DNA from: Antedon mediterranea
Lineage: Eukaryota > Echinodermata > Crinoidea > Comatulida > Antedonidae
DNA: 64,000 nt
Assembly (NCBI RefSeq): GCF_964355755.1
Contig: NC_092674.1
Coordinates: 30,180,001-30,244,000 of the forward strand
Direction: 5' to 3'
In this document: in pieces, positions 35,130 to 47,411 of the stretch
Layout: each line of letters begins with the position of its first letter
Position numbering within the stretch: the stretch's first letter is position 1
Translations under genes and position numbers: made by a program
The notes under the pieces: model-generated
What the model saw: the letters and a program-made list of their open reading frames with translations, nothing else
What the model was told of the DNA's origin: nothing
Databases searched by the model: none

Positions 35130-35440
35130 TAATTTAAAATATATTGTACCCCAAAATATGAATAATAAAGATGAAGAAATCAAACCTTGAATAGACCATC
35201 TTGGAGTTTTAATAAAGGTATTCACTTTTGCCAACAAAAAATATGACTTCGCTTATAAAAAAAAAGACAAAAGACATTTAAATTTAATCAAATACCCATT
35301 GACTTCCAAACAATTCCGGTTTTTCTTTAAATTATGGTTTTAACAGGTAAATACTCCAATTTTGGTCAAAGTGAAAACTATTATGTTAGATTGAAATGGC
35401 CTATTAAACAACTTTAAAAACTTTGAATTAATTAAATTAT
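35130..35440 (+). repeat. Old dispersed repeat, copy 2
   Basis: It shares with 44305-44565, in the same order: a GATGAAGAAATCAAACC-like block, TTGAATAGACCAT, AGTTTTAATAAAGGTATTCA, and CGCTTATAAA. It also has TTTTGGTCAAAGTGAAAACT and AAATGGCCTATT, seen in other relatives. Highly diverged and non-coding. Confidence 0.5.
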
Positions 35441-35505
35441 ACACATGAAATAAAATTAACTGTTACAGGTAAACGTATAACACATATTACAACCTATAAA
35501 TCACA

Positions 35506-36786
35506 CAGTAACTGTATTTCACTCAGTAACTGTATTTCACTCAGTAACTGTATTTTTCTCAGTAACTGTATTTCACTCAGTAACTGTATTTCACACAGTA
35601 ACTGTATTTCACTCAGTAACTGTATTTCACTCAGTAACTGTATTTTTCTCAGTAACTGTATTTTTCTCAGTAACTGTATTTCACTCAGTAAACTGTATTT
35701 CAATCCGTAACTGTATTTCACTCAGTAACTGTATTTCACTCAGTAACTGTATTTTTCTCAGTAACTGTATTTCAATCTGTAACTGTATTTCACTCAGTAA
35801 CTGTATTTCACTCAGTAACTATATTTCACTCAGTAACTGTATTTCAATCCGTAACTGTATTTCACTCAGTAACTGTATTTCACTCAGTAACTGTATTTCA
35901 CTCAGTAACTGTATTTCACTCACAGTAACTGTATTTCACTCAGTAACTGTATTTCACTCACAGTAACTGTATTTCACACAGTAACTGTATTTCAGTCACA
36001 TTAACTGTATTTCACTCAGTAATTGTATTTCAGTCACAGTAAATGTATTTCACTCAGTAACTGTATTTCACTCACAGTAACTGTATTTCACTCACAGTAA
36101 CTGTATTTCAATCAGGTGTGGAGTTGTGGCTTTGTGGTTATGATGCTTGGCTACCACTCCAAGGGTCCTGGGTTCAAGTCCCGTCACATGTTAGGATTTT
36201 TTCTAAGGACCAAATTACAACTCCACTCTCAAAGACTTGTAATAAGACTTTGTTTATGTAGAGCATCTTGTGTATATGTTTGTCTTGTGAACCTCTGAGG
36301 GTCCCTAATGATCAGCATTAGCTGGATGGATCACCCTCATTAAATATGGTTTAAAAAAAAGTAACTGTATTCCACTCACAGTAACTGTATTTCACTCAAA
36401 GTAACTGTATTTCACTCAGTAACTGTATTTCACTTACAGTAACTGTATTTCACTCAGTAACTGTATTTCACTTACAGTAACTGTATTTCACTTACAGTAA
36501 CTGTATTTCACTCAGTAACTGTATTTCACTCAGTAACTGTATTTCACTCAGTAACTGTATTTCACTCACAGTAACTGTATTTTACTCACAGTAACTGTAT
36601 TTCACTCAGTAGGCCTAACTGTATTTCACTCACTAACTGTATTTCACTCACTAACTGTATTTCACTCAGTAACTGTATTTCACTCAGTGACTGTATTTCA
36701 CACAATAACTGTATTTCGCTCACATTAGCTGTATTTCAATCAGTACCGTAACTATATTTCACTCAAATTAACTGTATTTCACTCAA
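35506..36786. repeat. 18-bp minisatellite, more than 50 copies, interrupted by a SINE
   Basis: The unit is CAGTAACTGTATTTCACT, with a 20-bp variant carrying an extra CA (CTCACAGTAACTG), which is more common in the right half. The array is split by a SINE at about 36114-36360 and resumes immediately after the SINE's A-tail. Several copies carry point changes (TTTCTC, AATCCG). Confidence 0.95.
36114..36360 (+). mobile_element. tRNA-derived SINE, full length
   Basis: The head has an A-box-like TGGCTTTGTGGTTATGATG (36126-36144) and a perfect-looking B box GGGTTCAAGTCCC (36170-36182), as in a tRNA. The body is unrelated sequence. The tail (CTCTGAGGGTCCCTAATGAT, then a GGATGGATCACCCTCA block and ATTAAATATGGTTT) ends in A8. 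The tail is shared with the copies at 43.8-44.0 kb. The flanking minisatellite makes the target duplication ambiguous. Confidence 0.85.
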
Positions 36787-38640
36787 CTCCATCAATGAAA
36801 GTGTTAAATTAATAGCTTCCTAAGTACTATAAAGGAACATGTTTTTGATTGACCACTCTGATCTGGTGCTGGTCACTATTGTTTATTTACAAGCCATTTG
36901 GTGCTTCCCCTCAGGCTAGACTACATGTTGATAATTAACAGACAACAAAAATCACACTGAGGAGGATTGATGCTAATTAGGAGTAACATTCCATTTCCTT
37001 ATGTTGCTCAAGTAATTACTAAAAGGCTACCAAGCAATGGACCAGAGTTTATTCTAATTATCTGAAGGAAACGCTGTCAACATTTCTCTATGTACTTTGC
37101 TTTCTTTGTTTAAGTTGATCAACTTCCTGAGACCCAAAACATTTTTATGGTTGTTGCAGTACAAACGTGTGTTGTGTTTTGCACTCTTGGCGTTACAAAG
37201 TTATTACTTACTTTCATATTTGCCATGAACTATTTTTTTATTCTATTATAAAAATATATATCTAGAAGATATTAAACTTGAGTGTGTTTTTTACTACAAC
37301 TCTGTCAACATTTATGACACGCTGACGACAAAATGAATTTTTATAACTTCATCTCTTCTCTATAATTCGGGTTAAAAAAGAAAAAAATATACACGCAATC
37401 TTCCAGAAACTGGTTTAGTTGTATGGTTTATTGATAAACCCCATACTCAGTTACCACATACTCAGGTACCCCATACTCAAGTACCCTATACTCAAGTACC
37501 CCATACTCAAGTACCTTATATTAAGGTCAGTAGGCACAGAGAGTATGTCTGTTACAAAAATTAAAGACTGCTGATTTTTTATATTATTTAGAATTTAGTC
37601 AACAATATTAGAAGCCTGGATGGATCATTCGACGAGATTTGATGATTGTTAACTAACAAACCATAGACTTCACAACACACAGTGTTATTATTAAAATACT
37701 AACACTTTCCATAATGTCAACATTGACAATTTACATTGGGACTTAGACACAGGAAGTTAAGGCTTACGAACAATACAAAGTTCAACACTAGATGAAGATA
37801 TATCACTACTCCAAGAGGAAAACAAACTCTGTGTCAAAGGTCGGCTCATCGACCTGTCAACAGGTGTGGTGTCAGTGCGAAGCACTTTTTAATAAATAAT
37901 TTAAAATTATGTAAAATATAATATTAAATCAGTACCTACTCTAGTGGCCCAGTAGCTGGTATTCCATCCCCATGAGTTTATTTTGCACAAAAAAAAGCAT
38001 AAAACTTTTATAGTATAGAATAAATTCATTAGTATTTAGGGTTTTGTTGATTTGTGGGTTGTCGTTGGCCGTTGCCTGGAACTAGAATCTGCCTAAATTT
38101 TGTCAAGGAATCGATCGAGGAAGCTCGCCCCTGTACATATATTAACATGATGTAACAGCATTACGTCGCAAAAACTCTCCATTATTGTAGGCCTATGTGA
38201 CTGGCCCAAGAAGGAAAAAAAAATACTGGCCCAAGTTCTTTTTTGGAAAAGTTCATTACCCTCATAGAAACAAATATTCAAAGAAACTAAAAATTATTTT
38301 ACATGAAAAACAGCACTCCAAATTAACACATGTTTTATTGTAGAAACCAGAAATTAATTAAATAATTATAGATTCCTTGAATCAAACCAAGATTTTAATT
38401 ACTCATTTCCTAAATTGAAATAAAATAATGTGTGATTATTTATACATATCGGAACCAGCTGAAATTATTTCAACAGAAAGGAATTAAGTAATGAGAGGAT
38501 AATTCTTAAGATGGAATTTATTAAGCATTTTGATTGGACAGCAGTGTTGTTCTTGATGGATGAGCACTGCTGTGGATGCCTTCACGAAAAAGCGTGGGAA
38601 CTCTTAATCAATTTGTGTTATCATACTTCATACAATCCTC
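36787..38640. repeat. Mostly non-coding, with a short GTACCCCATACTCAA array
   Basis: About five imperfect units of a 15-17 bp repeat (CCATACTCAAGTACC) lie at 37440-37516. The remainder shows no gene. A 62-codon minus-strand open frame at 38093-38281 has no known motif. Confidence 0.55.
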
Positions 38641-39132
38641 GTGCAATGATGGGGTGCACAATCTTGTAGCCAGGGAGTTTGAACAAACCCTCTGGCCTTT
38701 TATACCAGCATCGAAAGTGCTAGTGCAATGATGGGGTACACAAGCATGTGGCCAGGGAGTTTGAACAAACCATCTGGCCTTTTAGACCAGCATCGAAAGT
38801 GCTAGTGCAATGATGGGGTACACAAGCATGTGGCCAGGGAGTTTGAACAAACCATCTGGCCTTTTAGACCAGCATCGAAAGTGCTAGTGCAATGATGGGG
38901 TACACAAGCATGTGGCCAGGGAGTACGAACAAACCCTCTGGCCTTTTAGACCAGCATCGAAAGTGCTAGTGCAATGATGGGGTACACAAGCATGTGGCCA
39001 GGGAGTTTGAACAAACCATCTGGCCTTTTAGACCAGCATCGAAAGTGCTAGTGCAATGATGGGGTACACAAGCATGTGGCCAGGGAGTACGAACAAACCC
39101 TCTGGCCTTTTAGACCAGCATCGAAAGTGATA
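38641..39132. repeat. 82-bp tandem repeat, 6 copies
   Basis: Units start at 38641, 38723, 38805, 38887, 38969 and 39051 with GTGCAATGATGGGGTACACA. Each unit can fold: GGCCAG pairs with CTGGCC, and in most units GTTTG pairs with CAAAC around a two-base loop. Units 4 and 6 carry GTACG instead of GTTTG and CCCTC instead of CCATC, so the array has an alternating pattern in its second half. Confidence 0.92.
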
Positions 39133-40104
39133 GTAAATATATCCTATATTACAGCATAGAAATATCATAGTGCTATAATATCTCTATGATTATGTGATTA
39201 GAAGTATGTTTCCATACTTATTTGATCCAAAAAAATGACTGGGGTAATAATGTTCAGCGCTTAGATGTTTGCACACCATTTGTTTCAGAACATTAGGCGC
39301 TATATAAATCCAGGATATTATTATATAGGCATATCTCAAGACAATTTTGTTCGGGTATTGTACCTACAATAGTGCAGTCAGTAATGGACCATAAGGCAGT
39401 GGGCTATCTTAAAAAGTGTTAATGAATATTCAAGAGAAGACCCGATCTTTTCCACAATTACAGTCCATATATGTGTTAAGCTTTTACATCACGTCCACCT
39501 TTGAATGGCGGATCGGGTGGTGCAGGCCTTGTTTTTCTTTAAATTGTAGGTGTGCTACAAAATTGCACTCCTCAATACATTCAGGGGAGCTATAGGTGTT
39601 TGTATTTTGGTCTGTAGAAGTTTACCAAATTTAAGTCAAAGTGCAGTTTAGGAGTGTGTTAGGTGAGTGATCGCACTCGCTCACCTCAAAAGAAAACGCC
39701 TGGTGGTGGCGGATCCAGGATTTTGAAATAAGGGACTGCATGGTTGAACAAAACATTATATTATTATCTCTATCCTTTGTATTGTTTTTGTATGAAGATG
39801 AATATGCAAAAAAGAAATGTAGGCCTATAGTACTGTATTTCTATTGTAGCTTAATTTTAGCTTTTTTCATTCAATAAAATTTAATATATTGTCATTTTAA
39901 ATATAAAAATATATGATTGTAAATATATGTATTTAATTGCTGTAACATAAAATAGTAGAGTGAGTGATTGATGGATTTGTTTCCAATAACGCCCTAGGAG
40001 TCATCATGTTCATGCTATTTATAGAATAATGTTGTATGGAGAAGAGAGCACGTAGTTTGTTTTCTGTTTGGCATTCCTTGTTTGTAAAGCAAATCTAAAA
40101 TTAC
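39133..40104. other. Non-coding stretch, no gene seen
   Basis: No open frame or repeat that I can support. Confidence 0.5.
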
Positions 40105-40242
40105 CTGTAACACAAGCCTGTCAATAATGTTAACAACCTTAGGCCTTTGTACCTGTCCTTCAATCTCATCACTGTGCCTAATTAATTGCTTCCTGCCACA
40201 AATGTTGTTCAAATTAGTTGTTGTTCTGATCGTGGCGTTTCC
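40105..40242 (-). CDS. Candidate internal exon of an unrecognised gene
   Basis: On the minus strand an acceptor (TTGGGTTTACAG) and a donor (GTGTTACAG/GTAATT) bound 138 bases that are open in one frame and begin and end in phase 0. The 46 encoded residues include NICGRKQLIRHSDEIEG and QRPKVVNIIDRLVLQ, a composition that looks like protein rather than translated repeat. I do not recognise the family. The last part faintly recalls subdomain XI of protein kinases (an R-P followed by I-I-x-x-L), which is too little to claim. No neighbouring exon was identified, so it may be a chance frame. Confidence 0.3.
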
Positions 40243-40791
40243 CTGTAAACCCAACGGAATTCCTCGATCTAATCGCACAAATAACAGTATGAGAAAAATA
40301 ATAATTACGACAAACTACAAGTGTTGATGTATTTAAAAAATTAAACATTGCAAGAAACAAAGATATTATGCTTTTTGAGGTTTGCTCGTACAAGGTTAAA
40401 ACTATTAAGTGCAGACTTGAGAAAATAAGTCCTCTGAAACGGAAATAATTAATTAGTGCAAATAAAGAATATGAAGTGCATGGTATGGTGGATTTCCTCT
40501 ATGGTAGGCTGCTGTACCAAGGCTGGCATTTAATACCAAGTGATTTGCCTAAGTCAAGATAGTTAGCAAGTGCTTAAATGAAAATCTTGAATGAGAATTT
40601 TTTTATGAAACAAACTTTGTCATCTATGATTTGTTTAAATAAATTTGTGAAAATATTTGCTTAGGTAATCTTGAAAACTGACTTATGCAAATTTATTGAC
40701 CTAAAACAAAGTTAAGATGATTTTTTTTTATATAAATGTAATAATATAAACAGATGTGAATTTATTTTCTAGGGAGCAATTTTGTAAATCA
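40243..40791. other. Non-coding stretch, no gene seen
   Basis: AT-rich with no supported feature. Confidence 0.5.
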
Positions 40792-40993
40792 AGTTGAACT
40801 TGAGATTAACTTATCTTGAGACTATCTTAAATTGAGATTAACTTAATTTGAGAAACATAACTTGAGATTAACTTAACTTGAGATTAACTTCATGTGAGAT
40901 TAACTTAACTTGAGATTAACTTAACTTGAGATTAACTTAACTTGAGATTAACTTAAATTGAGATTAACTTAACTAGAAATTAACTTAACTTGT
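40792..40993. repeat. 16-bp minisatellite, about 12 copies
   Basis: Imperfect tandem copies of TTGAGATTAACTTAAC, with some units shortened or carrying ATGTG or AAATTG variants. Confidence 0.9.
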
Positions 40994-42006
40994 ATTAGAA
41001 TACACTACCGATCAATCTGTGTGAGTTCCAAATAAACTTATATATGGTTTCAAGTGATTTTTTAAAATAAAAGAGTCAACAGTTTGTTTTAACACAATTA
41101 CCCTATTATATTATCAACATTTACAGATTAATATATTTGAACTTTTATTTTGTAAAAACTAATAAAGCAAAAAGTATTGCAAATGTCACGTTTGCATATC
41201 CAGTCTCTGATTATAATCAACTAATTAATCCGCCTTTGTTTTCATCGTTTTCCAGTCGATTTTTGTTCATTCAGTTGAAAAATCTGCAACAACAACTCTG
41301 ATGTTGAGACAAAAGTTGCAGGGTCGCCTAAAGGTGCATACACCAAGGCGAAATTTACATCAGTTAACAAACAAAAAGTAAAAATAACGCTAATTTCTAG
41401 TTTAATAAACAAGTTATTATTTCGACAGGAAGCATGCTATTGACTGAGAGGTTGGCAAACAAAATGCCCAGTCAGACAGAAGGGTTATATTATTGTTGAG
41501 TTCTAGGGCTAGAGATTTTAGGAAAACGTAGTCAGTAAACCGTGTAAAAGGTATTTTTTTTTAATAAATGGTGGTGAGATGAAGGTTATTGACTGAGGTG
41601 AAGCATACAAGCATTACACTTATTAAATCCATTTGGACACTAGCTTTCTATAAAATATATAATTGTTTACCTGTCTTTTCTGTAAATCTTAATAATAGAG
41701 CATTTATTTGTCTACTTATTTTCAATTGGAGAATGTAATCAAGCTCTGTATACTTATTTGTGCATGGAGAATGTTTAATAAGGTTCTGTTATCTAATGGA
41801 GAATGTGATAATTACTGATACTTAAAATGATATTCTTTATTTTCAATAGTAATAAAAAAAATGGAAATCCATTTGAAACTGGCATGAAATGTAAAAAAGA
41901 AAAAAAATAGATATACTATACAAATTTAAAAGATAACAACTAAATACAGTTTTGCATACTTATTTCTGCATGGAGAATATAATAATGTTCTCTGTTTCAT
42001 TAAGAA
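40994..42006. other. Non-coding stretch, no gene seen
   Basis: GGAGAATGT-type words recur loosely near 41730-41980. No gene or transposon end is visible. Confidence 0.5.
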
Positions 42007-42129
42007 ATGAACCCAATAACACCAAGTTGCATCGACAACTGTCACAAATGAACCCACTAACACCAAGCTGCATCGACAACTGTCACAAATGAACCCACTA
42101 ACACCAAGCTGCATCGACGACTGTCACAA
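42007..42129. repeat. 41-bp tandem repeat, 3 copies
   Basis: Three units begin ATGAACCCACTAACACCAAG and end CGACAACTGTCACAA, with only a few base differences. They produce a short repetitive minus-strand frame that is not considered a gene. Confidence 0.9.
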
Positions 42130-43319
42130 ATGCAGTGTAGCATTTATAATGAAAACCAGTCTTTCTCTGCACATATAACACTATGCACTTATTTAATACA
42201 TTATTTTTCAATCTTCCAATCATTCGGGGACACTGAGCCAACCTTGAATATGTTTACTTAAAGTTTTAAATTTTCTTCTTATCCTGTTTAAACTTAATAA
42301 TTGAACACCTTAGAACTCTTTACAGTAACACTGTCTTGTCACAAAAGGTTGGCACTATGAAAACATAGAAAAATCCTGAGAAAAAGTTGAACGGCCGATA
42401 AGTAAATATAGTAGGTAGTTGCTGGGGTAGGTGACACTTAACGTAACTAGGAATAAAGTCAACCTTTCCATTTACATACACCTTGGTATAAAGGTAGTTT
42501 GTAATTGAGAAAGTTAAAAAGAAAATCCTATGTTATTATTAATACTATTTAATTATTTTATTTCAAAATTCAATGTTTAATATTACTACTATATATCTAC
42601 TATTGTATTGTTAATAGATAACAAAATATATATTAAGAAAGCAATAGTGCTGGGCACTACATGTTGTACACTGATATACATTGCAATCATTAAAGTATAT
42701 TACAACAAACAAGGTCATGTTTCCTTTGTTTAAATTTATTATAGAAGAGAAAGCATACCCTTACTTTTTTGAAATTAATAAAACTTTCTTTTTGGTTTTT
42801 TTCTCTCTCCTCAATAAAGTTTTATTTAGTCAAGAAGATATTTGGGTCATAATATAGGGTGGATATGGATATCAATGGCAGCATGGAAGTGGTTTAGGTG
42901 TGAGAGAATGGGTAGCTAATGAAAGAAGTAAAATGGGTGACCGGTGGAACACTGAATGGTTACAGGTCATTTATTTAGTTAGTTGGGATGAGAAAATTAG
43001 AAGCACCCATTTATGACCATTGCATTTTGTTACAATATTGCAAGTCACTCACAATACAGCATAATATATGACATTTCCTTTAAAATAGAACGTTTGTTAC
43101 TCTGAGTGCTATTCAATTTATTAATGGCATTATTATTAATGATAAAGACATAAATATAAATTCTAAAAGTATTTTGAACAAATGAATCCAGGAAAGCAGT
43201 AAGAAGAGATATATTGTCTCTCTGAAAACAATTTTTGTTAAAATTATTTTGTTGAATATGCCATTTTATGTACAAAATTATTGTGGACTTGGCTTCTAGC
43301 CAATGTTTTGGTAATGGTA
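42130..43319. other. Non-coding stretch, no gene seen
   Basis: No supported feature. Confidence 0.5.
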
Positions 43320-43520
43320 TATTTTGTTTTGTTAAATTTAACCTTTTTTTTCTTTTTATAAGTGAAATCTTTATTTTTTTGTTCTAATTAAACTTTATCA
43401 AACCTATAAAATGGCCTATTCAAAGTATGATCGTCACTTTTTATGTGTTTGGTGGACAATACATCTTTAAACCAAAAACGATAAAAATATACATTTTAAA
43501 AGTTTTTTTTTTTAAGTTGA
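43320..43520 (-). repeat. Old dispersed repeat, copy 3 (reverse orientation)
   Basis: Blocks TTAAATTTAACC, TTTTTATAAGTGAAA, TTAAACTTTATCAAACC, AAAATGGCCTATTCAAAG and GGACAATACATCTTTAA match, in inverse order, the copies at 35130 and 44305 and, in the same orientation, the copy at 1735. Confidence 0.5.
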
Positions 43521-43838
43521 TGCAGGAACCGTACAGGACTCACTCCAAGCACCATGCTTAGTTGGCCTTGGAATATTCCCATCTGAGCCTTTCTGCTTTA
43601 ATTATGCTTTTTAAATTATGAATAATTACTTATGCATACACAAATGCATGTGTTAAATTGGTTAAATTTAGCCAGGAAGTATTTTGTCATTAAGCACTTC
43701 TGGGAAAGTAATAAATCAAAGAGTTTTCCGTGAGTGTACTAATGTCCATGCCAAAAATATCATAAGCCGTTTCCTGTATAGATGACCTATTCAAAGCAAA
43801 TGTCCAATCAAGAATTATGTAACAATTATAATGTTTAT

Positions 43839-44030
43839 GTAGAGCATCTTGTGAACCTCTGAGGGTCCCTAATGATCAGCAATTGCTGGATGGATCACCC
43901 TCATTAAATATGGTGTAAAAAATGTAATAGCGAATATTGTATATATTTGTCTTGTGAACCTCTGAGGGTCCCTAATGATCAGCAATTGCTGGATGGATCA
44001 CCCTCATTAAATATGGTGTAAAAAAAAATA
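43839..44030 (+). mobile_element. Two 5'-truncated SINE tails in tandem
   Basis: Each part (about 43839-43922 and 43935-44028) contains CTTGTGAACCTCTGAGGGTC, then CCCTAATGATCAGC and GGATGGATCACCCTCA, ending ATTAAATATGGTGT plus an A-run. They match the tail of the full SINE at 36.1 kb but lack its tRNA-like head. The two are closer to each other (GCAATTGC) than to the full copy (GCATTAGC), so one probably arose by local duplication. Confidence 0.85.
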
Positions 44031-44304
44031 TAATTGTCCATAATGTTGTACTTTTTGATATAAAATTATATAGAATTTAAGTGATAAATATCCCAATAAA
44101 AGTATATATTTTCAGATGGTATTTCCCTTCATATCTAGAATATAATTACCATTTTTCGACCTTCATCTTCCACATGGCAATTATAAATATAGTAATGATG
44201 ATTAAAATCTTTAGTTTTAAATTCAATTGTAAAATTAATTGGAGTGTAGCCTGATTATCAACAACAATCTATCTATTGATGTGTATGTCTCATTGTTAAC
44301 AACT

Positions 44305-44565
44305 ATTAAAGATGTACTGTTCCCAAAAAAATGAAGATTAATTAAATCAGACTTTGAATAGGTTATTTTGTAGTTTTAATAAAGGTAATCACTTAAGTAA
44401 AAAAAACGTTCACTTATAAATTGACAAAATAAATGGTTAAATTCAAATAAAATAACCACTATGTAACATTAAAATGGCATATTCAACAAAATTATTTTTT
44501 TCAGGAGGAAAGTTTTAAGTGACATTGAAATGGCAGATTCAACAACAAACATTTTTTTAAATCAT
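44305..44565 (+). repeat. Old dispersed repeat, copy 4
   Basis: Reference copy for the family: ATTAAAGATGTACTGTTCCC, ATGAAGATTAATTAAATCAG, TTTGAATAGGTTATTTTGTA, GTTTTAATAAAGGTAATCAC, CACTTATAAATTGACAAAAT and AATGGTTAAATTCAAA occur in order. No target duplication or TIR is seen. Confidence 0.55.
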
Positions 44566-46614
44566 TTTTTCATTACAAAGTATATTTAAATATAGTTTAT
44601 TTTGAAGGAGAAAATAACTCCTTCACAATGACAGTTGCATTGATAGATTTCATAAAAGATTGATTTAGTAAAGAAGGTAAAACAAACTATTGATAATAGA
44701 ACAAACTCTGGAGGACAAACTACGTACAAAAGTGAACGGGGTTTTTGTTAACTCTATCGTGACTTCTGTCACGACTCTTTTCCGGGATTAAGCCTAAATG
44801 ATTTATTGGCCTAGCTCTTTGTGTCGTCATTCACGCATGGCATGATACATATTTCATGGAAGTTTTTTAGATTTTTTAAAGCTATAAAGCTTTTTATAGG
44901 ACCTGTTTTCCTCTGGCAACACACTTTATTTCTTAAAATAACTTAGAATATATAACTTGTATACTGGTTCTTTCATTTTTGAATTTTGTCAGCTTTTGGT
45001 GATTAAGAAAGACGACCTTTTTTTTTTTTTTTCTCAGGCTCAGCGGCCATACCAGGGCGTTGTAAAATAAGCAACTCCCTGGCCATACTAAGTGCTTCCT
45101 TGTCTTTTTAGGAAGTCACGTAAGAACATTCTCCATGGTTATAACAAACACAAACTTAAATTTTTTTGAGAAAATACACCTGGTAAAGTAAAGCAGGATC
45201 TGTGTAAACTAACGCGACACTTAACTGGAATTTCCACCTAACGTCTGTCTATTTCATCACCAAAACACACTTCTAACATCTCCGTCATATTTCACCTTAT
45301 TGTATTTTGGTTCACCGCCAGCTAACTAAAGATTGCCAGTATTAAGCAGGTATTCAGAAGTATCACGATAATTGTCACCTTCCCCAAACAATCGAATTGC
45401 AAGTAAAATGCAATGAAATAAAGATAATATTTGTTTTAATGTCATTTTAATGTTAAATAATATTTCCTTTGACAAAAATTGGATTGGATTGAAAAATAAA
45501 ATAATTACTATCTATTAATACCTTTTTAATATCTAGATATATGTTATGTATCGTTTAGGTGACCACCTCTTGTTTGTACCGATCCATTATACTAATTTTG
45601 AGTATTAAGAAACTTTTTTATAAGCTTGTACAAATGTTTTACTTGGTGCAATATTGTATTTCGATGTTTTTTAAGGGGCAACTGACTCTTTGAGTTATAG
45701 TAATTATTTTGCTTTAGTTGCCCCTGACCATTGTGCTCTGTTTCTGTTCTGTATCTGTTGTGTTTATTGGTCGAATAAATTATATGAAAAGCTCTTGTTT
45801 TGTCTACTTTTCGATCTTGGGCCGATGTTGTAAAATTGCAAACAAATCATTAATGACTGAAATCTAAAAATCTACCGTAATCATTATGCTACTTCTTGCT
45901 TAATTAACATTATGGTAGGCCTACTGTAAAATATAATACACAGTATTCTTGCCATTGGGCAGGTGGAAAGGTATTGAATTCGTACAAAACCATCGTAAAC
46001 CCAATTTAAACCTAGAGATTCTGTAGGCTCCAACAGATGAAAGAAGTTCAATACAAAAACGGAAGTCGACCATTTCGCAATAAAAAACAAATTGAACAAT
46101 TATACCTTTATCTGGTGAGGAAATGATTGAATTTTTTATTTTATTTTTAAAAATTCCAGTAGGCGCTGTTTGTCTTTGAAACTTGATTTTAAAAGGAGAT
46201 ACTATTTATAAGGTTGAATGATAATCAAACTGTCGTCTGCACAACAATACCCGCTTTCGTTATTGTATGACTTTGTATAAAACTGACTCCAAATAAAAAG
46301 GATAAAAGGTTTTGAATATTTGTATTAGTCGTCGGATGTCGTTTAATCCACGGGAGCCAATTACCAACAAATATGACAAGAAGGTGGATCGATGTTGTGG
46401 ATCCTCCTTTATAGGAAGCTATTAATCGTTTCAACCTGGTGAGCATCATGTTTTCAAAATCGACTGTCTTTCTATGGGGTTTATTCTAAAAATAAACTGT
46501 TGTCGTGCAAGATCAATGATATTTTGATAGAGTAATTTTATCACATAATAATTGAATTTTAAAAGTCGATAGTATAGTAGATTGAGAACACATAATTCTG
46601 TGCATGGCATTTTG
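44566..46614. other. Non-coding stretch, no gene seen
   Basis: Two minus-strand open frames of 71-74 codons (45884-46099 and 46225-46449) show no motif. No other feature is visible. Confidence 0.5.
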
Positions 46615-47411
46615 ATGTAAAAAATCCCTGTAGGCCTACTGTAGTACAGGGATTTTTTCGAAAAATGGCCAAAATACCAAGTGACATAAATGGTTACTAT
46701 AGCATAATAAACATGCGCAGAGGCGAATAATGGGTTCTGCGCATGTTAACTGTGCTATAGTAACCAGTTTTATCGGAAAATAAAAAGTTCGAAAATTGGC
46801 CATTTTTTTTTTTAAATCCCTGTACTATAGTACAGGGAAATTTTCGAAATATGGCCGATTTTCGACCCTTTTATTTTTTGACCTAAATGGTTACTATTGT
46901 ATAATAAACATGCGCAGAGACGAATAATGGGTTCTGCGCATGTCAATTGTGCTATAGTAACCAGTTTTGACCTAAATGGTTACTATAGCATAATAAACAT
47001 ACGCAGAGGCGAATAATGGGTTCAGCGCATGTTAATTGTGCTATAGTAACCAGTTTTATCGGAAAATAAAAAGTTCGAAAATTTGCCATTTTTTTTTTAA
47101 AATCCCTGTACTATAGTACAGGGAAATTTTCAAAAAATGGCCGATTTTCGACCCTTTTATTTTTTGACATAAATGGCATAATAAACATGCGCACAGACGA
47201 ATAATGGGTTCTGCGCATGTCAATTGTGCTATTAACCAGTTTTGACATAAATGGTTACTATAGCATAATAAACATACGCAGAGTCGACTAATGGGTTCTG
47301 CGCATGTCAATTGTGCTATACTAACCAGTTTTATCAAAAAATAAAAAGGTCGAAAATTTGCCATTTTTTTAAAAATCCTTTTACTATAGTACAGGGAAAT
47401 TTTCGAAAATT
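46615..47411. repeat. Array of alternating palindromes
   Basis: Five B units (about 46690-46765, 46889-46964, 46978-47053, 47175-47238 shortened, 47252-47328) are each an inverted repeat. TGGTTACTATAGCA pairs with TGCTATAGTAACCA, and inside it CATGCGCAGA pairs with TCTGCGCATG. Between them, C units are a second inverted repeat centred on CCCTGTACTATAGTACAGGG, with outer arms AAAAATGGCC and GGCCATTTTT plus TTCGAAAA. Almost the whole 800 bp could fold on itself. A weaker related stretch continues to about 47980. Confidence 0.9.

Noticed and set aside
36126-36190. A functional tRNA gene at the A/B-box region
   Set aside because: There is no paired acceptor stem, and it is followed directly by the SINE body and tail. 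The same holds for the A/B boxes near 1.05 and 60.45 kb.
35506-36786. Resemblance of the 18-bp and other arrays to a CRISPR array
   Set aside because: The units are contiguous with no unique spacers, and the setting is eukaryotic.
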